From Candidatus Electrothrix communis (GTDB taxonomy: Bacteria > Desulfobacterota > Desulfobulbia > Desulfobulbales > Desulfobulbaceae), in assembly GCA_030644725.1 (NCBI GenBank), contig CP130629.1:558001-622000 (forward strand): DNA of 64,000 nucleotides, given 5' to 3'. The stretch's first letter is position 1. Each line of letters opens with the position of its first letter. This document shows positions 1 to 9,476 of this stretch, piece by piece. The notes beneath the pieces were generated by a model. The model was not told where the DNA came from, searched no databases, and was given only the letters and a program-made list of their open reading frames with translations. A program made the position numbers and the translations under genes.

Positions 1-422
1 TTATGCACATGCAGGGAACACCCGAAAATATGCAGCTTGCTCCCCAATACGAAGATGTTGTTACTGAGATCTGTGCTTTTTTTCGCGAGCGGACCAGCTG
101 GATGGAGAGCCAAGGGATTGCCAAACAACGTATTATTCTTGATCCCGGCATCGGTTTCGGCAAGACCCTTGCCCATAATCTTGCGATTTTGCGCAATGTT
201 GGAGCTTTTAAACGACTCGGTTTCCCGGTCCTGATCGGCCATTCCCGCAAGTCCTTTTTGGAAAAGCTGCTCGGTACCCCGGTTGCACAACGGGATTGCC
301 CCAGCGCGGTCATTTCCGCCCTCTGCGCCCAGCAGGGTGCGGATATCCTGCGGGTGCATGATGTGGCAAAAACTATTGCAGCGGTCCGGCTCGCCGAGGA
401 ACTCGGTCAAACTTTAGCATAA
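1..422 (+). CDS. folP: Dihydropteroate synthase, C-terminal part (5' end outside window)
   Basis: This is the last ~139 residues of dihydropteroate synthase, which condenses p-aminobenzoate with hydroxymethyl-dihydropterin pyrophosphate in cytoplasmic folate synthesis. The visible part opens in the conserved MHMQGTP substrate loop. It then shows DPGIGFGK and GHSRKSF, both hallmarks of the family's TIM barrel, and ends with the RVHDV strand that closes the barrel. The methionine at base 3 is internal and the real start lies upstream of the window. The gene ends with TAA 147 bases before the next gene. Confidence 0.95.
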   Translation, partial: MHMQGTPENMQLAPQYEDVVTEICAFFRERTSWMESQGIAKQRIILDPGIGFGKTLAHNLAILRNVGAFKRLGFPVLIGHSRKSFLEKLLGTPVAQRDCPSAVISALCAQQGADILRVHDVAKTIAAVRLAEELGQTLA

Positions 423-569
423 TCAAGCCACTCACAATCCATTGCAGCGATGAACCGGTTATGTAGCGAATGATCAAGTATCCGGCGCAGCTACCCAGAA
501 TCAAGGCGCATATAACGAGACGACTCCGTGCGCGTCTGGTGGATCAACAGAAAGTAATCAGGAGATTCT

Positions 570-1646
570 ATGAAATTCATCGTAAAAACAGCTCTTGCAG
601 TTGTTCTGCTCAGCGCTTTCTCAAGCCATCCGGCCTTAGCTGCCAAAACCGTGAAATGGAAACTGGCTGAGACCTGGCCCTCAACCCTAACCCCGCTGGC
701 CTCGCCGCCTGCCCTGGTGGCCAAGATGGTCAAGGAGATGAGCGGCGGAAAATTTATCATCCGGGTGGAAGGCAAGGAAAAACACAAGGCCCCGCTGGCA
801 GTCCTGGATATGGTCAAGGGTGGACAGTATCAGATGGGCCATAGCGCCTCCTATTACTGGAAAGGCAAGGATGTCAATACGATTTTCTTTACCACTCTTC
901 CATTTGGTATGACCGCAACGGAACAGTATGCGTGGTTTTATTACGGGGACGGCATGAAATACATGCAGCAGGTCTATGATCGTTTTAAGGTCGATAGCTA
1001 TCCGGGCGGTAATACAGGAGTGCAGATGGGGGGCTGGTTCAAAAAGGAGATCAACTCCTTGGCTGATCTGAAGGGCCTGAAGATGCGGATTCCCGGTCTT
1101 GCCGGTGAGGTTTTTGCCAAGCTGGGTGTCAATGTGACTAACATTCCTGCCGGTGAGCTGTACACCTCCCTGGATCGCGGCGCCATTGATGCCCTGGAAT
1201 GGGTGGGGCCAGGTGTGGATATTAAGATGGGTTTTCATAAGGTGGCTCCATATTATTACACAGGTTGGCATGAGCCTGCCTCGGAGATGCAGTTTCTCAT
1301 TAATAAGCGGGCCTATAAAAAGCTTACGCCGGAGTTTCAGGCCATGCTGCAAACAGCCATGAAGGCGGCTTCCGCTGATATGTATTATGAGAATTTTGCT
1401 GAGAGCGCTGAAGCCTGGGACAAGATGAAGACCGAGTACCCTGATATCAAGATCAAGACCTTTCCTCTGCCTGTCCTCAAGGCCATGAAAAAGGTTACAG
1501 ATGAGGTGCTGGGGAACTATGCAGCTGAGAATCCTCTGTTTAAGGAGATTTTGGCTTCGCAGCGGGCATTTATGAAAAAGGCCCGGAAATGGACGGTTAT
1601 TTCTGATTATAACTACATTAAAACTACTCTGGAGCTGGAGCAGTAG
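570..1646 (+). CDS. TRAP transporter solute-binding protein, DctP family
   Basis: A 358-residue periplasmic binding protein of the DctP (TRAP-T) family. A cleavable signal peptide occupies about residues 1-24, ending near HPALAA. The mature protein has the DctP-type opening KWKLAETWP, the motif LKGLKMRIPG around residues 165-175 and a GAIDALEWVGP segment, typical of TRAP binders for organic acids (known family). AGGAG lies just upstream of the ATG. No DctQ or DctM membrane subunit is nearby, so the gene is an orphan here; its partner may be encoded elsewhere. Paired terminators follow it. The substrate cannot be read from the sequence. Confidence 0.88.
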   Translation: MKFIVKTALAVVLLSAFSSHPALAAKTVKWKLAETWPSTLTPLASPPALVAKMVKEMSGGKFIIRVEGKEKHKAPLAVLDMVKGGQYQMGHSASYYWKGKDVNTIFFTTLPFGMTATEQYAWFYYGDGMKYMQQVYDRFKVDSYPGGNTGVQMGGWFKKEINSLADLKGLKMRIPGLAGEVFAKLGVNVTNIPAGELYTSLDRGAIDALEWVGPGVDIKMGFHKVAPYYYTGWHEPASEMQFLINKRAYKKLTPEFQAMLQTAMKAASADMYYENFAESAEAWDKMKTEYPDIKIKTFPLPVLKAMKKVTDEVLGNYAAENPLFKEILASQRAFMKKARKWTVISDYNYIKTTLELEQ

Positions 1647-1670
1647 GTTCACGGTTCTGCATTCTTCCTC

Positions 1671-1707
1671 AAAAAAAAGGCCGCACAGGAAAATTTCCTG
1701 TGCGGCC
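1671..1707 (-). terminator. Rho-independent terminator for the octaheme cytochrome gene
   Basis: A perfect 14-bp inverted repeat (1679-1692 and 1694-1707, one-base centre) is preceded on the + strand by eight A, which read as a U-run after the hairpin on the minus strand. It lies downstream of the cytochrome gene ending at 1775. Confidence 0.8.
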
Positions 1708-1710
1708 TAG

Positions 1711-1740
1711 CGGACAATCAAACGTCCGGTTTTTTGTTTT
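1711..1740 (+). terminator. Rho-independent terminator for the TRAP binding-protein gene
   Basis: Short hairpin CGGAC/GTCCG (1711-1728) followed by a T-rich tract. With the neighbouring minus-strand hairpin it separates two convergent genes. Confidence 0.7.
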
Positions 1741-1774
1741 ACGGTGTAGCTACATACTCACTCACTAGTTCTTC

Positions 1775-3244
1775 TTAGTTGGCGTAGCCAGCGTCGTATT
1801 CTTTTGCACGCTCAAGCCGTAATTTCTTGTCAGCATCGTTTTCCTGCCCGATGGACCATTTATGGTTCTCGCTATTCTTTACTTCTTCGAGCATTTTTGC
1901 AAGCTCACCAGCCAGTTTCTGGGCATCTTTGTTCTCACTATGCTTGCCCGCTTCAATGACTTCTTCCAGTTCCGGGATGTACTTGCCGTACCAGTGCTTG
2001 GCAACTTCATAGGTGCCGTGCCAATGGGTGTAGTCAGGTGCCATCATGGCTGCTGCATGACGTGCCCGACGACCTTCATGATGCCAGATCTCAAACCAGG
2101 TGTAATCAATGAGCTGAGAAAATTTGGCATACTCTTTGCCCTTGAGCACTTTGATCACTTCCGTTGCTTTATTGTACAGTTTTATACCGGGTTTGGCGAA
2201 TTTCTCGTGATAGAGATCCATCAGAGCTTCATACTGTACAAAAAAGTTATTTGTAAAGTTTGTATTATGACATGCGACACAGACTTTTTCCATGGTCTTG
2301 CGGCGTTGATCACCAGTGATTTTGGCAGATTCTAGTTTCCAGCGTTTGTCTGTGGTATGCGACAGTTTGGAGATCGGCGGTCGGTTGTTCCACTTGATGC
2401 GCAGGCCGACGTTATGGTTGATATCCAGATCTTTGGTCGCAGACATATGACAGGTGGCGCAGGTCGGCGCAGCCGAGTAATCCTCACCGGCTATCCATTT
2501 CGGAGAATCAATATTCATCTTGTCTCTATTGGCCCGGAAAGCAATACCGTGCTTGGACTCATTATAGATTTCAAGCTGGGGATGATCCGGTCCCATATGA
2601 CATTTACCGCAGTTCTCAGGATTTCTGGCCTGACCAGCGGAGAAGTCATGGCGGGAGTGACAGGCCGCACAAGAACCTGTGCTGCCGTCCGGGTTGATGC
2701 GACCGATACCGCTGTTCGGCCAGGTGGCCGGATCCAGCTTGCCATTCTCAGTCACCTTAACCTTGGATCCGTGACATTGCCAGCAACCGTTGACTGCCGC
2801 TGCTGAAATTCCGTCCGGGAAACTTTCGGTGACCATACCCCGGTTGCCTTCAACAACCTCGGCGAGCAGGTTATCCAGGGAACCCATAATCTGTCCGGCC
2901 TTGGAATGATGTGATCCCTCAAACTCCTTGACCTCTTTTTCATGACATCTGGCACAATCCTTGGGTGAGACGATGATAGAAACGGTAAAACCGTTATGCT
3001 GCATAGCATCTTTGTCCCCAGCGTCGGCCTGATGACATTCGAAACAGCCCACATTGGCACCGAAATGCTTGCTGGATCCCCATTGTTGATACATGCCCCG
3101 ATTAATGTCTTTATGACATTGTAAACATGTTTTGGTTTCATTCGACAATTTGCCCGGCAACCCACTTTCCTCTGCGGCCTGAACGTTTCCGCCTTGTATT
3201 CCGACTGCCAACATCAGGGCTGCCGACCACAATACCACTCTCAT
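1775..3244 (-). CDS. Octaheme c-type cytochrome, hydroxylamine oxidoreductase (HAO)-like
   Basis: A 489-residue exported multiheme cytochrome with eight CxxCH sites (CLQCH, CFECH, CARCH, CWQCH, CAACH, CGKCH, CATCH, CVACH), matching the octaheme HAO family in number and length. In bacteria without ammonia oxidation, HAO relatives are thought to reduce nitrite or hydroxylamine to ammonium (family knowledge). The neighbouring nap operon favours that role here (inference). An N-terminal signal peptide is present. A TTG lies 15 bases upstream, but GGAGGAAA sits directly before the ATG at 3244, so that ATG is chosen. Whether the tyrosine that cross-links heme P460 in true HAO is present needs an alignment. 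Nrf-type nitrite reductase is excluded by length and heme count. Confidence 0.88.
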   Translation of the reverse strand: MRVVLWSAALMLAVGIQGGNVQAAEESGLPGKLSNETKTCLQCHKDINRGMYQQWGSSKHFGANVGCFECHQADAGDKDAMQHNGFTVSIIVSPKDCARCHEKEVKEFEGSHHSKAGQIMGSLDNLLAEVVEGNRGMVTESFPDGISAAAVNGCWQCHGSKVKVTENGKLDPATWPNSGIGRINPDGSTGSCAACHSRHDFSAGQARNPENCGKCHMGPDHPQLEIYNESKHGIAFRANRDKMNIDSPKWIAGEDYSAAPTCATCHMSATKDLDINHNVGLRIKWNNRPPISKLSHTTDKRWKLESAKITGDQRRKTMEKVCVACHNTNFTNNFFVQYEALMDLYHEKFAKPGIKLYNKATEVIKVLKGKEYAKFSQLIDYTWFEIWHHEGRRARHAAAMMAPDYTHWHGTYEVAKHWYGKYIPELEEVIEAGKHSENKDAQKLAGELAKMLEEVKNSENHKWSIGQENDADKKLRLERAKEYDAGYAN

Positions 3245-3456
3245 AATTTCCTCCTTCAAAAAGGGTGAACACTGGCGACCAGTTAGTCCGGTCGCAAAGA
3301 TAATACAATTTCTATATATAAAAGTGATTATTTTCTTCAGGTATCCTAGGGTATCATTGATAATGAGCGGGACCGCGTTTTGTCCGCAGGCTAACTCTGA
3401 GCCACTCTATTTTAAAAGGTTTTTATTTAATTTAGTTGTAATATGGTTTTGTTTCC

Positions 3457-3470
3457 TTGATCTAAGTCAA
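3457..3470. promoter_or_regulatory. FNR/DNR-type palindrome upstream of the octaheme cytochrome
   Basis: TTGATCTAAGTCAA fits the FNR/DNR-family pattern TTGAY-N4-RTCAA. It lies 213 bases upstream of the cytochrome start and directly beyond the 3' end of the Crp/Fnr gene. It differs at one position from the site at 4177-4190. Confidence 0.6.
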
Positions 3471-3484
3471 TAATGAGAAATATT

Positions 3485-4162
3485 TTAATTGCGTTGCAGT
3501 AGTTCATTATAGCGGAGGAACTCAATCATGTTGCCTTGTACACGGATTTCCCCATTACGGCTCATAGTTGCAAAAATTCTGGAGAGATTTTCAGGGCTGG
3601 TGCCCAACAGGCAGGCCAGTTGAGACTTGGGCATATCAAGAGAGATCCGATCAGTTCGACCCTGTTTTTCAGAAAGATAGATGAGGTGAGTGACCAGACG
3701 TTGCGGCACTTCTTTGAGCGCGAGTTCTCCTAATTTTATTGAAATCTTGCACAGGCGTTGTGAGAGCCCGGCCAGCATGGACAGCGCTAAGGGAGGGTGG
3801 GTGGTTGTCAAATGGAGAAATTCCGTTTTGGGAAAGAAAAAAACTGTGGACGAAATCATGCTTGTCGCACAGGCGGGAAATTTTTTGTTGTGAAAAAGCG
3901 GGGTCAGTCCGAAGGGTTCTCCTTGGTCGAGAACATAAATTATTTGCTCTTTACCGTTCGGCGAGGTCTTGAATATTTTTATTTGGCCTTGGGCAACAAG
4001 GTAAAATCCCGAGACCGGCCAGCCTTCAAGAAAGATGACCTCTCCTTTTTGATAGTGTTTTTGTTGAGCAAGGACTGTGAGCAGGCCGAGTAACTCGTCG
4101 GAAAGTCCTTGAAAAAGAATGGAATCTGCCAGTATCATTTTTTTTTCTTCTCTAGTAATCAT
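3485..4162 (-). CDS. Crp/Fnr-family transcriptional regulator
   Basis: A 225-residue regulator with an N-terminal cupin-like sensor domain (about residues 15-130) and a C-terminal winged helix (about 150-220). The recognition region reads LLGTSPENLSRIF, with the E..SR pattern of FNR/DNR-type proteins that bind TTGA/TCAA half sites. No FNR-type N-terminal cysteine cluster is visible, so it is more like DNR/NnrR or CooA-type members, which sense NO or CO through heme; the ligand is not determinable. A second ATG at codon 9 is possible. It sits between the cytochrome and the divergent nap operon with palindromes on both sides, so control of both and of itself is likely (inference). Confidence 0.85.
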   Translation of the reverse strand: MITREEKKMILADSILFQGLSDELLGLLTVLAQQKHYQKGEVIFLEGWPVSGFYLVAQGQIKIFKTSPNGKEQIIYVLDQGEPFGLTPLFHNKKFPACATSMISSTVFFFPKTEFLHLTTTHPPLALSMLAGLSQRLCKISIKLGELALKEVPQRLVTHLIYLSEKQGRTDRISLDMPKSQLACLLGTSPENLSRIFATMSRNGEIRVQGNMIEFLRYNELLQRN

Positions 4163-4176
4163 AAAAAAAGTTGTTT

Positions 4177-4190
4177 TTGATCTATGTCAA
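4177..4190. promoter_or_regulatory. FNR/DNR-type palindrome between the Crp/Fnr gene and napF
   Basis: TTGATCTATGTCAA begins 15 bases upstream of the regulator start and lies 246 bases upstream of napF. It is a 13/14 match to the site at 3457-3470. Its position suits autoregulation and possibly divergent nap control. Confidence 0.65.
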
Positions 4191-4350
4191 GGAGTGTTCG
4201 CGTTGTTTTCTGTAGATTAATTATACAGTGTTATGAATGGATTCAGAAGAGTAATGGCGAATATCTTTTTGATTATTCGTTAATATAATAGGATGATGTG
4301 ACAATTTTGTAAATAAAAACTGTATGCAATTGTACAGAAAATAGATGATT

Positions 4351-4370
4351 CTACAGCGTTCTACAGCGTT
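4351..4370. repeat. Perfect 10-bp tandem repeat upstream of napF
   Basis: CTACAGCGTT occurs twice head to tail, ending 65 bases before napF. Two imperfect CTGTA...TACAG inverted repeats lie just upstream (about 4209-4230 and 4319-4337). These may be operator half-sites; this is inference. Confidence 0.5.
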
Positions 4371-4435
4371 GTCAGAGGTGGCTTTTCCTCACTGCTTTTT
4401 TTTATTCCTGCGGAGCTTTATCGGGTATTGATGAA

Positions 4436-4975
4436 ATGAATTTGACCTCTTTTTTTGCCAATAAATGTTTTGAATACCTCCTGAAAGAGGAAGAGGGTTC
4501 TTTCGGGGAATGTAAAGAAAAAAAAAAGCCTGACCTCTTTCCTCCTTGGGCTTTACATCCAAAAGCCTTTAAAAAATCCTGTACCGGCTGCGGAGAATGT
4601 GCAGCCGCCTGTGAAGATAACCTGATCATTTTTAAAGAAAACGAGCTACCTGTAATGGATTTCTCTCAGGGGTCTTGCAGCTTTTGCGGAAACTGTGCTC
4701 GGAGCTGTCCCTCTGGAGCCTTAGTTTTTTCTCCAGACCGTCCTCCTTGGCATCTGCATGTTTCCATTACTCAGGATTGCCTGATGGAGAAAAAAGTCCT
4801 CTGTCAGCTTTGCCAGGAACAATGTGATCACGGCGCGATTGTTTTTTCAAGGGACGGACAGAACAACAAGCCTCCTGAAATTCTTTTGGAGAACTGTACC
4901 GGTTGCGGTGCCTGCGCCGCACGGTGCCCAGTTGATGCCATTTCCTTTCAATATATTGAAGAGCTACAGCCATGA
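4436..4975 (+). CDS. napF: NapF-like ferredoxin-type protein
   Basis: A 179-residue cytoplasmic iron-sulfur protein with four cysteine groups. CTGCGECAAAC, CSFCGNCARSC and CTGCGACAARC are canonical; the third is CLMEKKVLC followed by CQLCQEQC. NapF family members interact with NapA and are thought to help its maturation. First gene of napFDAGHB, ending in a 4-base ATGA overlap with napD. The ATG at 4436 has no strong ribosome-binding site; an ATG five bases upstream is out of frame and stops at once. Confidence 0.85.
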   Translation: MNLTSFFANKCFEYLLKEEEGSFGECKEKKKPDLFPPWALHPKAFKKSCTGCGECAAACEDNLIIFKENELPVMDFSQGSCSFCGNCARSCPSGALVFSPDRPPWHLHVSITQDCLMEKKVLCQLCQEQCDHGAIVFSRDGQNNKPPEILLENCTGCGACAARCPVDAISFQYIEELQP

Positions 4976-5205
4976 ATATTTCCGGTATAGTTGTCCAGTC
5001 CTCCCCTGATAACTCAGCAGCAGTTCAGAAAAAATTGACAGAGTTTTCCGGGGTGGAAATCCATGCAGTGAACAAAGAAAAGGGGAGTATCGTTATTACC
5101 CTGGAAGACACACCGAATAATGTGCCTTCTGATATCATGATGGATGTGCAGAAAATTCAGGGCGTTCTTGCAGCGTCCCTTATTTATAACTATTGCGATA
5201 AGTAG
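4972..5205 (+). CDS. napD: NapD, chaperone for nitrate reductase maturation
   Basis: A 77-residue ferredoxin-fold protein starting MNISGIVVQS, typical of NapD. NapD binds the Tat signal peptide of NapA and holds back export until the molybdenum cofactor and iron-sulfur cluster are in place (known). It overlaps napF by four bases and precedes napA by 30, with a GGAG ahead of napA. Confidence 0.9.
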   Translation: MNISGIVVQSSPDNSAAVQKKLTEFSGVEIHAVNKEKGSIVITLEDTPNNVPSDIMMDVQKIQGVLAASLIYNYCDK

Positions 5206-5235
5206 TTATTTCAAGGAAGTAAAAAAGGAGAGCTT

Positions 5236-7728
5236 ATGAAACTGAACAGACGTGATTTTATCAAAGCTAATGCCGCAATGGCCGCTGCCGCAGTCGCGGG
5301 TGTGCAGCTTCCGGCAGCTGAAAAGGCCTTGGCTGCTGAGGGTGATAGCGGTATCAGATGGGACAAGGCACCTTGTCGTTTCTGTGGTACAGGCTGCAGC
5401 GTGCTGGTCGGTACCAAGAACGGGAAGATCGTGGCGACCCAAGGTGACCCTGATGCCCCGGTAAACAGGGGGCTGAACTGTATCAAGGGTTATTTTCTGA
5501 CCAAGATCATGTACGGCAAGGACCGTCTCACCAAGCCCTTGCTGCGCAAGAAGAACGGCAAGTACGATAAGAACGGCGAGTTCACCCCGGTCTCCTGGGA
5601 TGAGGCCTTTGGGATCATGGCTGAAAAATTTAAGGAAGCCATCAAGAAGAACGGGCCGACAACGGTGGGTATGTTCGGTTCCGGCCAATGGCAGGTCTGG
5701 GAGGGCTATGCAGCGGTAAAACTGTTCAAGGCCGGTTTTTTATCCAATAATCTTGACCCCAATGCTCGTCACTGTATGGCCTCGGCTGTTGCCGGTTTCA
5801 TGCGCACCTTCGGGATTGACGAACCCATGGGCTGTTATGACGACTTGGAAAAGGCGGACGCCTTTGTTCTCTGGGGTTCCAATATGGCCGAGATGCATCC
5901 CATTCTCTGGTCACGACTCACCAACCGCCGTTTGACAGCGCCTCATGTCAAAGTGGCTGTCTTGTCCACCTATGAGAATCGTTGCTTTGATTTGGCTGAT
6001 CTTCCGATGGTGTTTCATCCGCAGACCGACTTGGTTATCCTGAATTATATTGCCAACTATATTATTCAGAATGACAAGGTCAATAAAGACTTTGTGGGGA
6101 AACATGTCAACTTCCGTATCGGCAATACAGATATCGGTTATGGTTTGCGCCCGGAAGATCCCAGAGAGAAAAAAGCCGTTAATTCCAAGAAAGCGGGCGG
6201 ATCCAAGGAATATAGCTTTGAGGAGTATGCCAAATTTGTCTCCGAGTACACCCTAGATAAGGCCCATGAGGTCTCTGGAATAGCAAAAAAAGATCTGGAG
6301 GCCTTGGCCGAGCTGTATGCTGACCCCAAACGCAAGGTGGTTTCTTACTGGACGATGGGCTTTAATCAGCATACCCGAGGGAGCTGGGCTAATAATTTAG
6401 TTTATAATATTCATCTATTGACTGGAAAGATATCCGAGCCGGGTAACGGCCCCTTTTCATTGACCGGTCAGCCATCGGCCTGCGGTACGGCCCGAGAGGT
6501 CGGCACCTTTTCTCATCGCCTGCCTGCTGATATGGTGGTGAAGAATCCCAAGCATCGTGAGATAGCTGAAAAAACGTGGAAACTGCCTGCCGGGTCCATT
6601 CCAGCTAAGCCTGGTTATCATGCTGTTCTGCAGAACCGAATGCTGAAAGACGGTAAGCTCAATGCCTATTGGGTGATGTGTAATAATAACATGCAGGCGG
6701 GGGCCAATATAAACGAGGAGGGGTATCCCGGCTACCGCAACCCGAAAAATTTTATTGTCGTGTCTGATCCTTACCCGACGGTCACAGCTATGGCTGCTGA
6801 TTTGATTCTGCCCACTGCCATGTGGGTTGAAAAAGAAGGGGCTTACGGTAATGCGGAGCGGCGGACCCAGTTTTTCCGTCAGCAGGTCAAGGCTCCGGGG
6901 GAGGCAAAGAGTGATCTCTGGCAGTTGGTAGAGTTTTCCAAGTATTTCACAACAGATGAGGTTTGGCCCAAGGAGTTACTGGACAAAAATCCTTCCTATA
7001 AGGGAAAGACCCTGTACCAGGTCCTTTTTGCTAACGGTCAAGTGGATAAATTTCCATTGAGCGAACTCCAGAAAGGCCATGATAATGATGAATCACATCA
7101 CTTCGGCTATTATTTGCAAAAAGGGCTGTTTGAGGAGTATGCCAGCTTTGGCCGAGGGCATGGCCATGATTTGGCCCCCTTTGAGATGTACCACGAGGCC
7201 CGAGGCCTGCGCTGGCCAGTTGTGGATAAAAAAGAGACCCTCTGGAGGTTTCGTGAAGGGTATGATCCTTACGTCAAAAAAGGCGAAGGCGTTCGTTTCT
7301 ACGGTAAGCCGGACGGGAAAGCGATTATTTTTGCCTTGCCTTATGAGCCGCCTCCGGAAGTGCCGGATGAGGAATATGATCTCTGGCTCTGCACGGGTCG
7401 GGTTTTGGAACATTGGCATTCTGGTTCCATGACCAGGAGGGTACCGGAGCTGTACCGGGCTGTCCCTGATGCCTTGGTCTATATGCATCCCAAGGATGCG
7501 GAAAAGCGAGGGTTAAAGCGCGGTCAGCTGGTCAAGATTGCTTCTCCTCGTGGTGAAATTACCTGCCCAGTAGAAACAAGGGGGCGAAATAAGGTTCCTG
7601 AAGGATTGGTTTTTATCCCTTGGTTTGATGCGGGTCGGTTGGTGAATAAGCTGATCCTGGATGCCACTTGCCCGATCTCCAAGGAGACGGATTTTAAGAA
7701 ATGCCCTGTTAAGATAACCAAGGCTTGA
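5236..7728 (+). CDS. napA: Periplasmic nitrate reductase catalytic subunit
   Basis: An 830-residue bis-MGD molybdoenzyme that reduces nitrate to nitrite in the periplasm. The Tat signal has RRDFIK at residues 5-10. The [4Fe-4S] ligands are C47, C50, C54 and C82. The likely molybdenum ligand is C180 in [11 protein letters not shown], as in NapA rather than the Ser/Sec of other family members. The C-terminal molybdopterin-binding domain includes [18 protein letters not shown]. Length matches the family. Preceded by AAGGAGAGC; napG follows after 10 bases. Confidence 0.97.
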   Translation: MKLNRRDFIKANAAMAAAAVAGVQLPAAEKALAAEGDSGIRWDKAPCRFCGTGCSVLVGTKNGKIVATQGDPDAPVNRGLNCIKGYFLTKIMYGKDRLTKPLLRKKNGKYDKNGEFTPVSWDEAFGIMAEKFKEAIKKNGPTTVGMFGSGQWQVWEGYAAVKLFKAGFLSNNLDPNARHCMASAVAGFMRTFGIDEPMGCYDDLEKADAFVLWGSNMAEMHPILWSRLTNRRLTAPHVKVAVLSTYENRCFDLADLPMVFHPQTDLVILNYIANYIIQNDKVNKDFVGKHVNFRIGNTDIGYGLRPEDPREKKAVNSKKAGGSKEYSFEEYAKFVSEYTLDKAHEVSGIAKKDLEALAELYADPKRKVVSYWTMGFNQHTRGSWANNLVYNIHLLTGKISEPGNGPFSLTGQPSACGTAREVGTFSHRLPADMVVKNPKHREIAEKTWKLPAGSIPAKPGYHAVLQNRMLKDGKLNAYWVMCNNNMQAGANINEEGYPGYRNPKNFIVVSDPYPTVTAMAADLILPTAMWVEKEGAYGNAERRTQFFRQQVKAPGEAKSDLWQLVEFSKYFTTDEVWPKELLDKNPSYKGKTLYQVLFANGQVDKFPLSELQKGHDNDESHHFGYYLQKGLFEEYASFGRGHGHDLAPFEMYHEARGLRWPVVDKKETLWRFREGYDPYVKKGEGVRFYGKPDGKAIIFALPYEPPPEVPDEEYDLWLCTGRVLEHWHSGSMTRRVPELYRAVPDALVYMHPKDAEKRGLKRGQLVKIASPRGEITCPVETRGRNKVPEGLVFIPWFDAGRLVNKLILDATCPISKETDFKKCPVKITKA

Positions 7729-7738
7729 GGGGGCCTCA

Positions 7739-8623
7739 GTGGATATTGATAAAGATATTAATAAAAAAGACAAGAAGCGGCAAAAGGAGACAGCTCGGCG
7801 GCAGTTTTTGACTGAAACGCTTCCGGCTGCTGCCAGTGCCTTGGTGCTGGCAGCAGGCTTGGGTGCGTATCAACGCTCTGCTCAGGCTGTGCCTGCTCGG
7901 GCGATGAGACCGCCCGGTGCCTTGCCGGAGAAGAAGTTTCAGGCTGCCTGTCTGCGCTGTGGGCAATGTGTCAGGGCCTGTCACGCCAATCTCCTGCGGA
8001 ATAACAAGAAGGAGGAGGTTGATGTCGATGGGCCAGCCGAGATAAATCCCAATGCCTCTGTCAAGCTTGAACCGGTGTTGCGGTTGGCGGAATGCGGTGA
8101 TGATGTCCCTGTTGGTACTCCGTACTTCATTTCTCGGATCAGCCCGTGCAGATTATGCGAGGATATGCCCTGTGTACAGGCCTGTCCTTCTGGTGCCTTG
8201 AGTAAGCAAACCTTGTTGGATGAAGAAAAAAAACCTTCAATCTATAAAGCAGCTATGGGCCTTGCAGTGCTTATTGACCATGAAAACTGTATTGGTTTTC
8301 AGGGGTTGCGCTGCGATGTCTGCTACCGGAACTGTCCTGTGATTGATAAGGCTTTGACCTTAGATATGCAGATCAATCGGAGAACCGGAGTGCATACCCG
8401 CTTTATTCCCACTGTGCATTCCAAGCACTGTACTGGTTGCGGCAAGTGTGAGCGTTCCTGTATCCTGGAACATCCGGCAATTAAAGTTTTGCCTATTGAG
8501 CAGGCGCGGGGTGAGCTGGGTCATCATTATCGGCTGGGTTGGGAGGAGAAGGAAGAAGCTGGTAAATCTCTGATACCTGAAGCTTTGCAACTCCCTGCGA
8601 GAAGGCCGGAGGAACTGCCATGA
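7739..8623 (+). CDS. napG: NapG, periplasmic ferredoxin-type subunit of quinol dehydrogenase
   Basis: A 294-residue exported ferredoxin with a GTG start behind GAGGGGG. A twin-arginine signal (ARRQFL) follows a charged N-terminus of about 20 residues. Four iron-sulfur cysteine groups are visible: CLRCGQC, CRLCEDMPC, CDVCYRNC and CTGCGKC. With NapH it passes electrons from menaquinol to NapB/NapA (family knowledge). It overlaps napH by four bases. Confidence 0.93.
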   Translation: MDIDKDINKKDKKRQKETARRQFLTETLPAAASALVLAAGLGAYQRSAQAVPARAMRPPGALPEKKFQAACLRCGQCVRACHANLLRNNKKEEVDVDGPAEINPNASVKLEPVLRLAECGDDVPVGTPYFISRISPCRLCEDMPCVQACPSGALSKQTLLDEEKKPSIYKAAMGLAVLIDHENCIGFQGLRCDVCYRNCPVIDKALTLDMQINRRTGVHTRFIPTVHSKHCTGCGKCERSCILEHPAIKVLPIEQARGELGHHYRLGWEEKEEAGKSLIPEALQLPARRPEELP

Positions 8624-9465
8624 TCGACAAAAGAAGACCTGGTCAAGAGGCTGTTGCAAGAAAAGGATGGTTGCAGGCAAACAGATGGTTGCTCCTGCGT
8701 CGTATCTCGCAGCTCGGTACTCTGGGATTATTTCTGGCAGGCCCCCTGCTTGGGATATGGATTATCAGGGGCACCCTGTCCGCCAGTGAGGTCTTGGGTT
8801 TTCTCCCTCTAACTGATCCGCTGATTCTACTGCAATCTCTAGCGGCAGGCCATCCTGCAACATCAACAGCTGTTATCGGCGCTCTGATTGTGGTGGTCTT
8901 TTATGCCCTGATCGGCGGCGGTATTTTTTGCGCCTGGGTCTGTCCGGTCAATCTGTTGACTGATGCGGCGGCTTGGTTGAACAGGAGGCTGGGGCTGAAA
9001 AAGGGGATGACATTGAGCAAAAGCACTCGCTATTGGTTTATGGCAGCAATTCTGCTCTTGTCTGCTCTGAGCGGAACTATTGTCTGGGAGTGGCTCAACC
9101 CTGTGACTATGCTCCAGCGGGGTCTGCTTTTCGGTATGGGCATGGGCTGGTTCTTAATCTCTGCAATTTTTGTTTTTGATGCCTTTCTGCTGCGTCGTGG
9201 ATGGTGCGGGCATATCTGTCCGGTGGGCGCGATGTACAGTCTGTTGAGCCTAGCCTCTGTCCTTAGGGTACACGCGGCCGGTCGGGAGCAATGCACCGAC
9301 TGCGGAGATTGTTTTTCCGTCTGCCCCGAACCTCAGGTTATCCGACCTGCGCTCAAGGGTGATACGCAGAGTTCACCGGTCATTCTTTCTAAAAATTGTT
9401 TGAACTGTGGACGGTGCATTGACACCTGTCCGCATAATATTTTTCGTTTTTCCCGACGAACTTAA
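8620..9465 (+). CDS. napH: NapH, membrane quinol dehydrogenase subunit
   Basis: A 281-residue membrane protein with about four transmembrane segments. Two CxxxCP motifs (CAWVCP and CGHICP) sit at the membrane face, and two cytoplasmic [4Fe-4S] groups near the C-terminus read CTDCGDC and CLNCGRC. No napC is present, so NapGH is the expected route from quinol to nitrate reductase. Starts in an ATGA overlap with napG. Confidence 0.93.
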   Translation: MIDKRRPGQEAVARKGWLQANRWLLLRRISQLGTLGLFLAGPLLGIWIIRGTLSASEVLGFLPLTDPLILLQSLAAGHPATSTAVIGALIVVVFYALIGGGIFCAWVCPVNLLTDAAAWLNRRLGLKKGMTLSKSTRYWFMAAILLLSALSGTIVWEWLNPVTMLQRGLLFGMGMGWFLISAIFVFDAFLLRRGWCGHICPVGAMYSLLSLASVLRVHAAGREQCTDCGDCFSVCPEPQVIRPALKGDTQSSPVILSKNCLNCGRCIDTCPHNIFRFSRRT

Positions 9466-9476
9466 TGGAGTTTATT

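Noticed and set aside
687-1652. Long minus-strand frame opposite the TRAP binding protein
   Set aside because: Antisense shadow of a well-supported gene.
3245-3259. TTG start for the octaheme cytochrome
   Set aside because: The intervening bases are the Shine-Dalgarno sequence GGAGGAAA of the ATG at 3244.
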